NCBI GenBank assembly: GCA_963812525.1
Contig: CAWEVL010000010.1
Location: forward strand, 620,001-684,000
Length of the DNA stretch: 64,000 nt
Source of the DNA: Bog-756 sp963812525
GTDB lineage: Bacteria; Actinomycetota; Acidimicrobiia; Acidimicrobiales; RAAP-2
Reading direction: 5' to 3'
Part shown: positions 33,444 to 42,225 of the stretch, piece after piece
How positions within the stretch are numbered: the first letter of the stretch is position 1
Layout of the letters: the number at the start of each line of letters is the position of its first letter
Made by a program: the position numbers and the translations under genes
The notes under the pieces: generated by a model
What the model saw: only the letters and a program-made list of their open reading frames with translations
What the model was told of the DNA's origin: nothing
The model's database searches: none

Positions 33444-33902
33444 TCAGCCGATGCCCATCTTCCGGAAGTCCCAGCTGGTGATCTTCTCGGGCACCACCCG
33501 GAGCCAGGCGTGGCGTCCGTCGTGGCCGAAGGTCCCCCCGGCGTACTTCGCCCCGAAGAGCCGCTCGGGCTCCACCAGTCGGTCGTCCGGCTCCCCGGTG
33601 CGGGGGACCTCGCCGACCGGTACGGCCCGGCCCCGGAGCTCGACTCCTCGCAGCTCGCCGAACCCCTCACCGGTATCGACCAGCACGCTCACCCGTCCGT
33701 CCCGCCCGATGTCGGTCCATCGCTGGCTGTTGACGATCGAGGTCAGCCACAGGGCGGTGCCGTCCCACACGAACCAGAGGGCAGTCAGGTGGGGACCGGC
33801 GGCGCCGGTGGTGGCCACCCGGCAGGTGCGTTCCTCGGCCAGGAAGGCGTCACGCTCCTCGGGGGTCATGGCGATGCGCCGGGACCGGCGCTGCTCCTTC
33901 AT
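33444..33902 (-). CDS. PPOX-class F420/flavin-binding protein
   Basis: A 152-residue split-barrel protein of the pyridoxamine-5'-phosphate oxidase-like (FDOR) superfamily: MTPEERDAFLAEERTCRVAT, LTALWFVWDGTALWLTSI, and GRVSVLVDTGEGFGELRGVE are its strands. Actinobacterial members bind F420, flavin or heme and reduce or shield small substrates. It is the last gene of a minus-strand set after the CoA-transferase (46 nt gap). The ATG at 33902 is used; the internal methionine at residue 12 is also possible. The reaction is unknown. Confidence 0.82.
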   Translation of the reverse strand: MKEQRRSRRIAMTPEERDAFLAEERTCRVATTGAAGPHLTALWFVWDGTALWLTSIVNSQRWTDIGRDGRVSVLVDTGEGFGELRGVELRGRAVPVGEVPRTGEPDDRLVEPERLFGAKYAGGTFGHDGRHAWLRVVPEKITSWDFRKMGIG

Positions 33903-33948
33903 CGCCGGCCCCGCCCCACGGCCGGCCCCGCACCGCCGCTACCGTCGG

Positions 33949-35175
33949 TCACGCCACCACTCCCTCGATCTTGAGCTCGAGCATGGTCTCGGTGTCGCAA
34001 TCGATACTGGCCAGGATCTCCTCGCAGTGCTCGTTGAAGTCCGGCGCCCGCTTCGGCGGGGCGGGGGTGCCGCCGAATTGCACGGGCGTCGTGACCAGCC
34101 GGAAGGGCACGCCGGCGGCGGTGCTCGTCTCGCCCACGTACCCGTTCGCCTCCACCTGGGGGTCGTCGACCACCTCCAGGCTGTCCTGGGCGAACGACCA
34201 CTGTCCCTCGAAGCCGGCCAGTCGCTCCTGCCACTCGGCCAGCGGCGCGGCCTCGAACACTTCGGTCAGGATGTCCCGGGCCACACCGGCGTTGGCCGAC
34301 AGCAACTCGTGAGAGGTGAAGCGCTCGTCGGTGATCAGCTCCTCGCGCCCGATGGCCCGGCACGCTGCCGGCCAGTAGTGGAAGCCCTGGAGGCAGGTGA
34401 AGGCCAGGAACCGGCCGTCCTCGGTCTTGTAGGTGCCCACCAGGGGGTTGGACGGTCCGCCGCCGCCGGAGCCGGCAGCCGGCGGTCGCCAGGGAAATCC
34501 GGTCTGGAGCGACAACGCCACGGCCGGGCTCATGGCCCAGAGCCCGACACCGAGCAGCGAGACGTCCACGGAGACCGCCTCGCCCGTTCGCTCGCGGTGG
34601 AACAGGGCACCCATGATCCCACCGGCGATGGTCATGCCGCCGATCGAGTCGCCATAGCCGGGAGCGGGCTGCATGGCCAGGTTCTCGGCGTCGGGCGGGG
34701 TGCAGCCCATGGCGCTGGACCCCCGGCACCAGTAGCTCAGGAAGTCGTAGCCCCCGCGATCGGCGTCGGGCCCACGCTCCCCTCCCCCGGTGCCGGCCAC
34801 GTAGATGATGTCCGGGTTGTGGGCCCGGATGTCATCGACCTCCATACGGAGCTTCTTCCGGACTCCGGGGAGCTTGTTGGTCAGGAACACGTCGCTGGTG
34901 GCGGCCAGTCGGTGGACGAGCTCGACGCCCTTCTCGGTGGTGAGATCGACACCGATGCTCTTCTTCCCCCGGTTGGAGTGCTCGAGGAGGACGTGGACCG
35001 AGCCACCCATCGACATGACGCCGCTCGAAGCCAGGCCCCGCATGGCGTCGCCCCGCTCCACATGCTCGATCTTGATGACCTCCGCCCCCCAGTCGGCCAG
35101 GATGGCCGAAGCGGCCGGGACGAAGGTGTGTTCGGCAACCTCGAGAATGCGCACACCCTTCATGACATCTGTCAT
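33949..35175 (-). CDS. CaiB/BaiF family (class III) CoA-transferase
   Basis: A 408-residue class III CoA-transferase, which swaps CoA between carboxylic acids. It begins GVRILEVAEHTFVPAASAIL, has ADWGAEVIKIEHVERGDAMR and SIGVDLTTEKG, and the region PGYGDSIGGMTIAGGIMGAL contains the conserved aspartate that forms the acyl-enzyme. The C-terminal dimer-linking part is present, so length is normal. GGGAG before the ATG at 35175 supports that start; the methionine four codons later is less likely. It sits between the SDR and PPOX-like genes, consistent with activation of a carboxylic-acid intermediate. Confidence 0.92.
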   Translation of the reverse strand: MTDVMKGVRILEVAEHTFVPAASAILADWGAEVIKIEHVERGDAMRGLASSGVMSMGGSVHVLLEHSNRGKKSIGVDLTTEKGVELVHRLAATSDVFLTNKLPGVRKKLRMEVDDIRAHNPDIIYVAGTGGGERGPDADRGGYDFLSYWCRGSSAMGCTPPDAENLAMQPAPGYGDSIGGMTIAGGIMGALFHRERTGEAVSVDVSLLGVGLWAMSPAVALSLQTGFPWRPPAAGSGGGGPSNPLVGTYKTEDGRFLAFTCLQGFHYWPAACRAIGREELITDERFTSHELLSANAGVARDILTEVFEAAPLAEWQERLAGFEGQWSFAQDSLEVVDDPQVEANGYVGETSTAAGVPFRLVTTPVQFGGTPAPPKRAPDFNEHCEEILASIDCDTETMLELKIEGVVA

Positions 35176-35302
35176 CGCTACTCCCTGCAATCGACATCGA
35201 GCGGACAGGAGACGTTCTAGCAGCAGCGAAGGCTGGGTGGCCGGGAGACCCTCCGCCCCTCGCTGTGCGGACCCGCGTCGGTGATGGAAGCGACCCGGCG
35301 AG

Positions 35303-36220
35303 CTAGCCGGGGGCGGGCGCCGGATGCTGGGCGATCAGGCGCTCGGACTCGTCCCACAACCGACGGGCGGCCACCGGGTCGGCAGCCATCTCGGTGAGGG
35401 GCACGGCGCGGCCGCGGGAGAAGTAGGAGCCACTGACCCCTTCCACCTCCGGGGAGGTGGCCAGGTACACCGAGGTGCGGGCCCCGTCGGCCGGGCTCAT
35501 GGGTTCGGGCAGCGGGCCCAGCACCGCGTCGACCCGGTCGGACCTCGGGGGCGTGACCACGGCGCGGGCCACGTCCTCCGGCCTGGTCCGGCCGAGCCCG
35601 GTGGCCACGTACCCGGGATTGAGGGCGTTGACGGTGACACCGGTGCCGGCGAGTCGCTCGGCCAGCACCAGGGAGAAGTAGATATTGGCCAGCTTGGACT
35701 CGGCGTAGACGCCCAGGGAGTGGAACTCGCCCTCGTGCTGGAGGTCGTCGAAGCAGATCCCCTGCTCCGCCACCCGGTGGGCGTCCGAGGACACCACCAC
35801 GATGCGACTCGGCGCACCGGCTTTCAGGCGGTCGAGGAGCAGCTGGGTGAGGAGCACGTGTCCCAGATGGTTGACGCCGAACGCCGCCTCGAAGCCCTCG
35901 GCCGTCTCCCACCTTCGCCCGTCGGGTGCCAGGCCGGCGTTGTTCACCAGCACGTCGAGCCGGTCGTACCGGCCGAGCAGCGTATCGGCGAAGGAGCGGA
36001 TCGATTCGAACGACGCCAGATCGAGCGGCAGTACGTCCACCCGGTCGCCCCCCGTCCGTTCCCGTATCGTCGCCAGCGCCGTCGCCCCCCGCTCCGGGTC
36101 CCGAGCGGTGATGACCACCCGGGCGCCCAGCGCGGCCAGACTCACCGCCGTCTCCAGTCCGATCCCGGTGTTGCCGCCCGTGACGACCATCGTGGCTGAC
36201 GGGAGATCGCTGCTGTCCAT
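35303..36220 (-). CDS. Short-chain dehydrogenase/reductase
   Basis: A 305-residue classical SDR. The cofactor motif is VVTGGNTGIGLETAVSLAAL, then VNNAGLAPDG, and the catalytic YxxxK appears in GVYAESKLANIYFS with Ser in VVVSSDAHR. It resembles the retinol-dehydrogenase/protochlorophyllide-reductase-like group and likely uses NADP(H) on an alcohol or ketone. GAGGAGG lies 7 nt before the ATG at 36220 and almost touches the upstream ATG at 36226, so 36220 is preferred. It follows the enoyl-CoA hydratase gene by 32 nt and precedes the CoA-transferase, indicating one operon. Confidence 0.9.
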   Translation of the reverse strand: MDSSDLPSATMVVTGGNTGIGLETAVSLAALGARVVITARDPERGATALATIRERTGGDRVDVLPLDLASFESIRSFADTLLGRYDRLDVLVNNAGLAPDGRRWETAEGFEAAFGVNHLGHVLLTQLLLDRLKAGAPSRIVVVSSDAHRVAEQGICFDDLQHEGEFHSLGVYAESKLANIYFSLVLAERLAGTGVTVNALNPGYVATGLGRTRPEDVARAVVTPPRSDRVDAVLGPLPEPMSPADGARTSVYLATSPEVEGVSGSYFSRGRAVPLTEMAADPVAARRLWDESERLIAQHPAPAPG

Positions 36221-36252
36221 GCGCATCCCTCCTCGACGAGGTCGGAGCCGAC

Positions 36253-37134
36253 TCAGGAGTACCGGGGGTCGACCCAGTCCGGGAAGACCTCGGGAAGGTC
36301 CGTCGAGGGACGGCCGGTGAAGTGGGGCGGACGCTTCTCGAGGAAGGACATGACCCCTTCGCGGGCGTCCGGCCCGGCCCCGGTGGCGTAGACGGCGCGG
36401 GAGTCGGCCCGGTGGGCGGCCATGGGATGGTCGGCACCGAGCATCCGCCACAGCATCCGACGGGTGAGGGCCACCGACACCGGGGCCGTCTCGGCGATCT
36501 CGGCGGCCAGGGCCCCGGCCGCCTCGAGCAGCTCGCCGTCGGGGTGGACACTGCGGACGAGACCGCCGGCCAGGGCCTCCCCGGCGTCGAACACCCGCCC
36601 GGTGTACAGCCACTCCGCCGCCTGGGCCACACCCACCAGCCGTGGGAGGAACCAGGTCGACGCCCCCTCGGGGGCGATGCCCCGGCGGGTGAAGACGAAT
36701 CCGAAGCGGGCCCGCTCCGCCGCCATCCGGATGTCGGTGGCCAACAGCAGCGTGGCCCCCATGCCCACCGCGGCGCCGTTCACCGCCGAGACGACGGGCT
36801 TGAGGCAGTCGAACAGACGGAGGGTGATCCGGCCGCACCCGTCCCGGGGTGCCACTGCCCGGCCCACCCGTTCGACGCCCACCGCCCCACCGCTCCGGTC
36901 GTCGTCGTAGTCGAAGGTCTGGGCTCCCGCCGACATGTCGGCCCCGGCGCTGAAGGCCCTTCCGGCCCCGGTCAGGATGGCCACCCTCACGTCGTCGTCC
37001 CGGTCGACCTCGTCGATGGCGGCCAGCAGCTCGTTGACCATCCGGGCGGTGAAGGCGTTCAGCGCATCGGGGCGGTTGAGGGTGACGGTGGCGACGCCGC
37101 CGGCCACCGAGTACCCGATCTCCTCGAACTCCAT
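36253..37134 (-). CDS. Enoyl-CoA hydratase/isomerase family protein
   Basis: A 293-residue crotonase-fold protein. Motifs are VATVTLNRPDALNAFTARMV, the oxyanion hole AFSAGADMS and VNGAAVGMGATLLLATDIRM, and GIAPEGASTWFLPRLVG with the catalytic glutamate. It probably hydrates an enoyl-CoA in a degradation pathway. It is about 20-30 residues longer than typical, owing to an insert around QTFDYDDDRSGGAVGVERVG. The ATG at 37134 is used because TGAGG precedes it; the GTG at 37155 seven codons earlier is possible. It is the first gene of the minus-strand catabolic operon and divergent from icmF. Confidence 0.9.
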   Translation of the reverse strand: MEFEEIGYSVAGGVATVTLNRPDALNAFTARMVNELLAAIDEVDRDDDVRVAILTGAGRAFSAGADMSAGAQTFDYDDDRSGGAVGVERVGRAVAPRDGCGRITLRLFDCLKPVVSAVNGAAVGMGATLLLATDIRMAAERARFGFVFTRRGIAPEGASTWFLPRLVGVAQAAEWLYTGRVFDAGEALAGGLVRSVHPDGELLEAAGALAAEIAETAPVSVALTRRMLWRMLGADHPMAAHRADSRAVYATGAGPDAREGVMSFLEKRPPHFTGRPSTDLPEVFPDWVDPRYS

Positions 37135-37439
37135 GGTCCTCACGATGGTCCTCACCTCGAATCGGTTCAGGACGGGGACCGGAGGGAGTGGACCGGACCG
37201 GCGCCCGACGGGGCCGTGTGGCGATCAGAGGACACTATCCCCCGTTCCGTCGGGTCCCGGTGGTGCCACCCCTCCGCCCGACCCGTCGGACGATCCGGCG
37301 CCCAGCCGTCCCCCGACGAGGCGCGCCCTGCCCACTCCCCGCCGGCCACCGCACTGCCCTCCGCACCTCCACCGCCCTGGCCCACGCCGAGCCGGGGAGG
37401 CCGTCGACATTTAGTAGGACGTTGTAGTAATCTGCCAGC
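37135..37439. promoter_or_regulatory. Divergent regulatory region, catabolic operon/icmF
   Basis: About 305 bp without a gene between enoyl-CoA hydratase and icmF. The left part is GC-rich and holds no clear element except a minus-strand GATAGT near 37240. The right end is AT-rich and contains an imperfect inverted repeat at 37411-37430 (TTAGTAGGAC/GTTGTAGTAA, 7 of 10 positions symmetric) that overlaps the likely -35/-10 region of icmF. This is a candidate regulator site. Confidence 0.4.
37428..37433 (+). promoter_or_regulatory. -10 box before the icmF leader ORF
   Basis: TAATCT, preceded by TCGACA at 37404-37409 with an 18-nt spacer, and ending 6 nt before a GTG at 37440. Confidence 0.5.
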
Positions 37440-37493
37440 GTGCGCCCCTCACCGAACCGTCCGCAGACGGGCCCGTCGACGGCCGAGGCATGA
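37440..37493 (+). CDS. Leaderless 17-residue leader ORF overlapping icmF
   Basis: GTG at 37440 opens 17 codons (VRPSPNRPQTGPSTAEA), and its TGA overlaps the icmF ATG by the classic ATGA. The GTG lies 6 nt after a TAATCT -10 box. icmF itself has only a badly spaced GAGG, so translation may depend on coupling to this ORF. The peptide may have no function of its own. Confidence 0.4.
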   Translation: MRPSPNRPQTGPSTAEA

Positions 37494-40400
37494 CCGAGCT
37501 GTACCAGCCGGTGCACCCGGTCCGGTTCGTGACGGCGGCCAGCCTGTTCGACGGCCACGACGCCGCCATCAACATCATGCGGCGGCTCCTGCAGTCCCAG
37601 GGGGCCGAGGTCATCCACCTCGGCCACAACCGGTCGGTGGACGAAGTGGCCAAGGCGGCCATCGCCGAGGACGTCCAAGGCGTGGCCATCAGCTCCTACC
37701 AGGGCGGCCACATGGAGTACTTCCGGTACCTGGTCGACCGGCTGCGGGCCGAGGGCCGGGGTGACATCAGGATCTACGGCGGCGGAGGCGGTGTCATCGT
37801 TCCCTCCGAGATCGAGGAGCTCGAGGCTTACGGCGTGCAGCGGATATTCTCGCCGGCCGACGGTCAGCAGCTCGGCCTCGACGCCATGATCAACCTCCTG
37901 GTCCAGGAGTGCGACCGCGACCTGGCCGCCGATCCCCCGCCGCCCCTGGACTCGGTGGAGGCGGGCGACCACCGCGCCCTGGCCCGGTGGATCTCCTGCA
38001 TCGAGGCCGGCGCGCTCGACCCGGACGCCGCCGCTGTACTCCGGTCGCGGTTGGGCCAGCACCCGGTGCCGGTACTGGGGATCACCGGCACCGGCGGCTC
38101 GGGGAAGTCGTCCCTGACCGACGAGCTGGTCCGACGGTTCCGGCTCGACCAGGAGGACAAACTGGCCATCGCCGTCCTGGCCGTCGACCCCACCCGCCGC
38201 CGCGGTGGGGGCGCCCTGCTCGGCGACCGCATCCGGATGAACGCCATCGACGCCCCCAACGTCTACTTCCGCTCCATGGCCACCCGGGGCTCGTCGTCCG
38301 AACTGCCCGACCACTTCCCGCTGGTGGTGGCGGCGTGCGCGGCTGCCGGATTCGACATGGTCATCGTCGAGACCCCCGGCATCGGCCAGGGCGACGCCGC
38401 CGTCACCGAGATCGCCGATGTCTCGCTCTACGTCATGACGCCCGAGTACGGCGCCGCCTCCCAGCTCGAGAAGATCGACATGCTCGAACTGGCCGACGTG
38501 GTGGCCATCAACAAGTTCGACCGCCGGGGCGCCGACGACGCCTTCCGCCAGGTGTGCCGGCAGTGGGGCCGTGACCACCGGGGCTCCACGGTGACCGCGG
38601 GCGCCGAGCCCGTGTTCGGGACCATCGCCTCCCGTTTCAACGACGACGGCGTCACCGCGCTGTTCCACCGGCTCAAGGACCAGCTGGTCGTCGAGGGTCT
38701 GGCGGTCACCGACGGCGTGCTGGCTCCGGTGGCCGGACGGCAGTCCACCCAGACGTCGGCCATCGTCCCGGCCAACCGCCGCCGCTACCTGGCCGAGATC
38801 GCCGAGACCGTCCAGGGCTACCACGCCACCACGGCCCGCCTGGCCGACGAGGCCCGCCGGGCCGAGCAGGTGGCCGCGGTGACCTCCCTGGGCCTGGCGC
38901 GCGGGGTCGACACCGGTGACCTGGCCACCCTGGCCGGCCGGATCGAAGCGGAGCGCGACGGCGAAGGCCAGCGACTCCTGGAGGAGTGGGGGGCGCTACG
39001 GCCGACCGTGAGCGACGCCGAGGCCAACGGAGGTGGCCCGGACGAGACCGACGCCGGTGCCACCGACGGCGGCCGGCAACCCGAGCGGTGGCGGACCTCA
39101 CTGTCGGGCACCCGCGTGCCCCGGGTGGCCCTCCCCCGGGTGAGCGAGCACGGCGAGCTGGTCCGGTGGTTACGGGAGGAGCACCTGCCCGGTCACTTCC
39201 CCTTCACCGCCGGGGTGTTCCCCTTCAAGCGGGAGGGCGAGGACCCGGCCCGCATGTTCGCCGGCGAGGGCGACCCCTTCCGCACCAACCGCCGGTTCCA
39301 CCTGCTGGCCGAAGGCCAGCCGGCCACCCGGCTGTCCACGGCCTTCGATTCGGTGACGCTCTACGGCTTCGATCCTGACGAGCGCCCCGACATCTACGGA
39401 AAGATCGGGACGTCCGGGGTGTCCATCGCCACGCTCGACGACATGAAGGCGCTGTTCGACGGGTTCGACCTCTGCCATCCCACGACCTCGGTGTCGATGA
39501 CCATCAACGGCCCGGCGCCGACCATCTTGGCCATGTACCTGAACACAGCCATCGACCAGCAGCTGGACCGCTTCTCGTCCGAGCACGACCGGGACGCCAC
39601 CGACGCCGAAGCCGAGGCCGTCGCCGCCGAGGTCCTTCGCACCGTCCGGGGCACCGTGCAGGCCGACATCCTGAAAGAGGACCAGGGCCAGAACACCTGC
39701 ATCTTCTCCACCGAGTTCTCCCTCGGGGTGATGGCCGACATGCAGGCATGGTTCATCGAGCACCAGGTGCGCAACTTCTACTCCGTCTCCATCTCCGGCT
39801 ACCACATCGCCGAGGCGGGGGCCAACCCCGTCACCCAGCTGGCCTTCACCCTGGCCAACGGCTTCACCTATGTGGAGTCCTACCTGGCCCGTGGCATGCA
39901 CGTCGACGACTTCGCCGCCAACCTCTCCTTCTTCTTCTCCAACGGGATGGATCCCGAGTACACCGTGATCGGGAGGGTGGCCCGGCGGATCTGGGCCATC
40001 GCCATGAAAGAGCGGTACGGGGCCGACGAACGCTCACAGAAGCTCAAGTATCACGTCCAGACCTCGGGGCGGTCGCTCCACGCCCAGGAGATGGCCTTCA
40101 ACGACATCCGGACCACCCTGCAGGCCCTCTGTGCCATCGAGGACAACGCCAACAGCCTCCACACCAACGCCTACGACGAGGCCGTCACCACCCCCACCCA
40201 GGAGTCGGTGCGCCGGGCCCTCGCCATCCAACTGATCATCAACAAGGAGTGGGGTGCCAGTCTGAACGAGAACCCACTCCAGGGCAGCTTCTTCGCCGAA
40301 GAGCTCACCGACCGGGTGGAGGCGGCGGTCCTGGCCGAACTGGAGCGGATCAGCGAGCGGGGCGGCGTGCTCGGGGCCATGGAGACCGGCTACCAACGGG

Positions 40401-40747
40401 GTCGTATCCAGGACGACTCCATGCTCTACGAGCACAAGAAGCACGACGGCTCACTTCCCATCGTGGGGGTCAACACCTTCCTCTCGCCCACCGAGGACGG
40501 CCCCATCGAGCCCATCGAGCTGGCCCGGTCCACCGAGGAGGAGAAGCGGCGGCAGCTCGCCCGACTGCGCGACTACCAGAGCCGTCACGCCCTCGACCGG
40601 GAGGCGGCCCTGGACGCCCTCCGCCAGACCGCCCTCTGCGGGGGAAACGTCTTCGCCGAGCTCATGACCACCGTGCGCCATGCCACCCTGGGCGAGATCA
40701 CGGCCACCCTGTTCGAGGTGGGCGGGGCCTACCGGCGGAACGTCTGA
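37490..40747 (+). CDS. icmF: Fused isobutyryl-CoA mutase IcmF
   Basis: A 1085-residue single-chain adenosylcobalamin mutase with built-in G-protein chaperone. Order: B12-binding domain (about 1-135), MeaB-like GTPase with Walker A GITGTGGSGKSSLTDEL (about 190-420), linker, then the TIM-barrel mutase (about 535-1085). It interconverts isobutyryl-CoA and butyryl-CoA, and some family members use other branched acyl-CoAs. At the two positions that distinguish methylmalonyl-CoA mutase (Tyr/Arg) from isobutyryl-type (Phe/Gln), I see Phe577 in GVFPFKR and Gln734 in GQNTCIF, so the isobutyryl type is favoured. An unusual B12-domain segment, FDGHDAAINIMRRLLQSQGA, carries the DxHxxG-like cobalamin motif as DGHDAA. 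A BtuF-like receptor gene follows convergently. Confidence 0.95.
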   Translation: MTELYQPVHPVRFVTAASLFDGHDAAINIMRRLLQSQGAEVIHLGHNRSVDEVAKAAIAEDVQGVAISSYQGGHMEYFRYLVDRLRAEGRGDIRIYGGGGGVIVPSEIEELEAYGVQRIFSPADGQQLGLDAMINLLVQECDRDLAADPPPPLDSVEAGDHRALARWISCIEAGALDPDAAAVLRSRLGQHPVPVLGITGTGGSGKSSLTDELVRRFRLDQEDKLAIAVLAVDPTRRRGGGALLGDRIRMNAIDAPNVYFRSMATRGSSSELPDHFPLVVAACAAAGFDMVIVETPGIGQGDAAVTEIADVSLYVMTPEYGAASQLEKIDMLELADVVAINKFDRRGADDAFRQVCRQWGRDHRGSTVTAGAEPVFGTIASRFNDDGVTALFHRLKDQLVVEGLAVTDGVLAPVAGRQSTQTSAIVPANRRRYLAEIAETVQGYHATTARLADEARRAEQVAAVTSLGLARGVDTGDLATLAGRIEAERDGEGQRLLEEWGALRPTVSDAEANGGGPDETDAGATDGGRQPERWRTSLSGTRVPRVALPRVSEHGELVRWLREEHLPGHFPFTAGVFPFKREGEDPARMFAGEGDPFRTNRRFHLLAEGQPATRLSTAFDSVTLYGFDPDERPDIYGKIGTSGVSIATLDDMKALFDGFDLCHPTTSVSMTINGPAPTILAMYLNTAIDQQLDRFSSEHDRDATDAEAEAVAAEVLRTVRGTVQADILKEDQGQNTCIFSTEFSLGVMADMQAWFIEHQVRNFYSVSISGYHIAEAGANPVTQLAFTLANGFTYVESYLARGMHVDDFAANLSFFFSNGMDPEYTVIGRVARRIWAIAMKERYGADERSQKLKYHVQTSGRSLHAQEMAFNDIRTTLQALCAIEDNANSLHTNAYDEAVTTPTQESVRRALAIQLIINKEWGASLNENPLQGSFFAEELTDRVEAAVLAELERISERGGVLGAMETGYQRGRIQDDSMLYEHKKHDGSLPIVGVNTFLSPTEDGPIEPIELARSTEEEKRRQLARLRDYQSRHALDREAALDALRQTALCGGNVFAELMTTVRHATLGEITATLFEVGGAYRRNV

Positions 40748-40765
40748 GCCGGCGCCGTGACCCGG

Positions 40766-41542
40766 TCAACCCGACTCGAGGGCCTCGGTGATGCGGGCCG
40801 ACAGCGCGGCGCGGGACGTGGTCATGGACGGTCCGTACCAGGTGAGGTCCCGGCCCGACACCAGGGCGGTCGGGATGCCGGCGAACGCCTCGGGTCCGTC
40901 GTCGGGGGCGAACGGGTAGGGCTCGTCGGGCAGCAGCACCAGGTCGGGCGACCGGTCGACCAGCTCGGACAGCGCCATCTTGGGGTAGCGGTCCTCGCCG
41001 TCGGCCAGGAGATGGGTGAGCCCCAGGCGCGCCAGCAGGTCGCCGCTGAAGGTACGGGCGCCCACCACCATCCACGGGTCCCGCCAGATCGGGACCACCA
41101 CCCGGGCCGACGGCAGGTCGGGGGGCCGGCCCCATTCGGCCGTGGCCTCGGCCCACCACGCCGGCTGCTCGGCCCCCAGCACGTCGACCAGGAGCCGGCG
41201 GAGCGCGCCGAGGGCCTGGTCGACCGACTCGGTCACCGTGACCCACACCGGGATGCCGGCCGACCGCAGCCGCTCGACGTCGACCCGGCGGTTCTCCTCC
41301 TGGTTGGCGACTACCAGGTCGGGCCGCAGCCGTCCGATGGCTGCGTGGTCCGGGTTCTTCGTCCCCCGCACCCGGACCACGTCGAGACCGGGCGGGTGGG
41401 TGCACCACTCGGTGGCCCCGACCAGGCGGTCGGGCAGCGTCGAGGCCAGGGCCTCGGTGATCGACGGCACCAGGGACACCACCCGGTCCGGCCAGTCCCT
41501 CAGCGGGACAGCATCACCACGGTCGTCCTCGAGTGTCGGCAC
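40766..41542 (-). CDS. BtuF/TroA-like helical-backbone receptor protein
   Basis: A 258-residue protein of the class III periplasmic-binding fold that binds cobalamin or chelated metals: VVSLVPSITEALASTLPDRL, LVVANQEENRRVDVERLRSA, and WMVVGARTFSGDLLARLG are typical of BtuF-like proteins. There is no visible signal peptide or lipobox, so it is probably cytoplasmic, as known for a subgroup with unknown function. The start is taken at a GTG (41542) with GAGGAGG upstream. Its 3' end faces icmF, an adenosylcobalamin enzyme, across 18 bp; a role in handling the cofactor is a reasonable inference. No transporter genes lie nearby. Confidence 0.8.
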   Translation of the reverse strand: MPTLEDDRGDAVPLRDWPDRVVSLVPSITEALASTLPDRLVGATEWCTHPPGLDVVRVRGTKNPDHAAIGRLRPDLVVANQEENRRVDVERLRSAGIPVWVTVTESVDQALGALRRLLVDVLGAEQPAWWAEATAEWGRPPDLPSARVVVPIWRDPWMVVGARTFSGDLLARLGLTHLLADGEDRYPKMALSELVDRSPDLVLLPDEPYPFAPDDGPEAFAGIPTALVSGRDLTWYGPSMTTSRAALSARITEALESG

Positions 41543-41593
41543 CGTCCTCCTCGCCGTCAGCGTACCCACCGCCGGTCGGGCCGGTAGGGTCCG

Positions 41594-42103
41594 GTGGCCC
41601 GAGTGCCCCTCCCCTTCGACCCCATCGAGGAGGCTCGATCCCAGTGGTCGGCCCGATGGACGCCGGACGTCAGTGGCGCCATGGCCGCGGCCACCTCCAT
41701 CATGCGGGCCCAACAGGTGGTGCTGGCCGCGGTGGACGGTGCCCTGCGACCGTACGGGCTGACCTTCGCCCGCTACGAGGGCCTGGTGCTCCTCCTCCAC
41801 AGCCGCCGAGGGGCGCTCCCCCTGGGCAAGATGGGGCAGCGGCTGATGATCCACCCGACCAGCGTGACCAACATCATCGACCGACTCGAGAGGCAGGGGC
41901 TCGTCCGCCGGCTCCCCCATCCCACCGACGGCCGGACCACGCTGGCCGAGCTCACCGACGAGGGCCGTGGCCTGGCCAAGCGGGCCACCAAGGCGGTCAA
42001 CCAGGTGGCCTTCGGCCTGGGTGGGCTGAGCACCGGGGACCTCCGCCACCTGATGCGGATCATCCGGAAGCTACGCATCTCGGCGGGCGACTTCAGCGAA
42101 TGA
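41594..42103 (+). CDS. MarR-family transcriptional regulator
   Basis: A 169-residue MarR protein. The winged helix-turn-helix includes GLTFARYEGLVLLLHSRRGA, LMIHPTSVTNIIDRLERQGL and RRLPHPTDGRTTLAELTDEG, the complete MarR signature. It starts at GTG 41594 or GTG 41603, both right after a TAGGGT -10 box at 41585-41590, so the leader is very short. It is divergent from the BtuF-like gene by 51 bp, and may control it. It is followed by the convergent ligase gene. No ligand is suggested by sequence. Confidence 0.92.
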   Translation: MARVPLPFDPIEEARSQWSARWTPDVSGAMAAATSIMRAQQVVLAAVDGALRPYGLTFARYEGLVLLLHSRRGALPLGKMGQRLMIHPTSVTNIIDRLERQGLVRRLPHPTDGRTTLAELTDEGRGLAKRATKAVNQVAFGLGGLSTGDLRHLMRIIRKLRISAGDFSE

Positions 42104-42225
42104 CACCACCGGGTGTGCCGCGCTCGTCGCCGCCGCCGCTCCACCCCCGGGGCGCCGCCGGTCACCGAGGGAGGGCGTGACGGTAGGACCGAGGCGGCCG
42201 GTTCCGCGCCGGTCGACCGTCCGAT

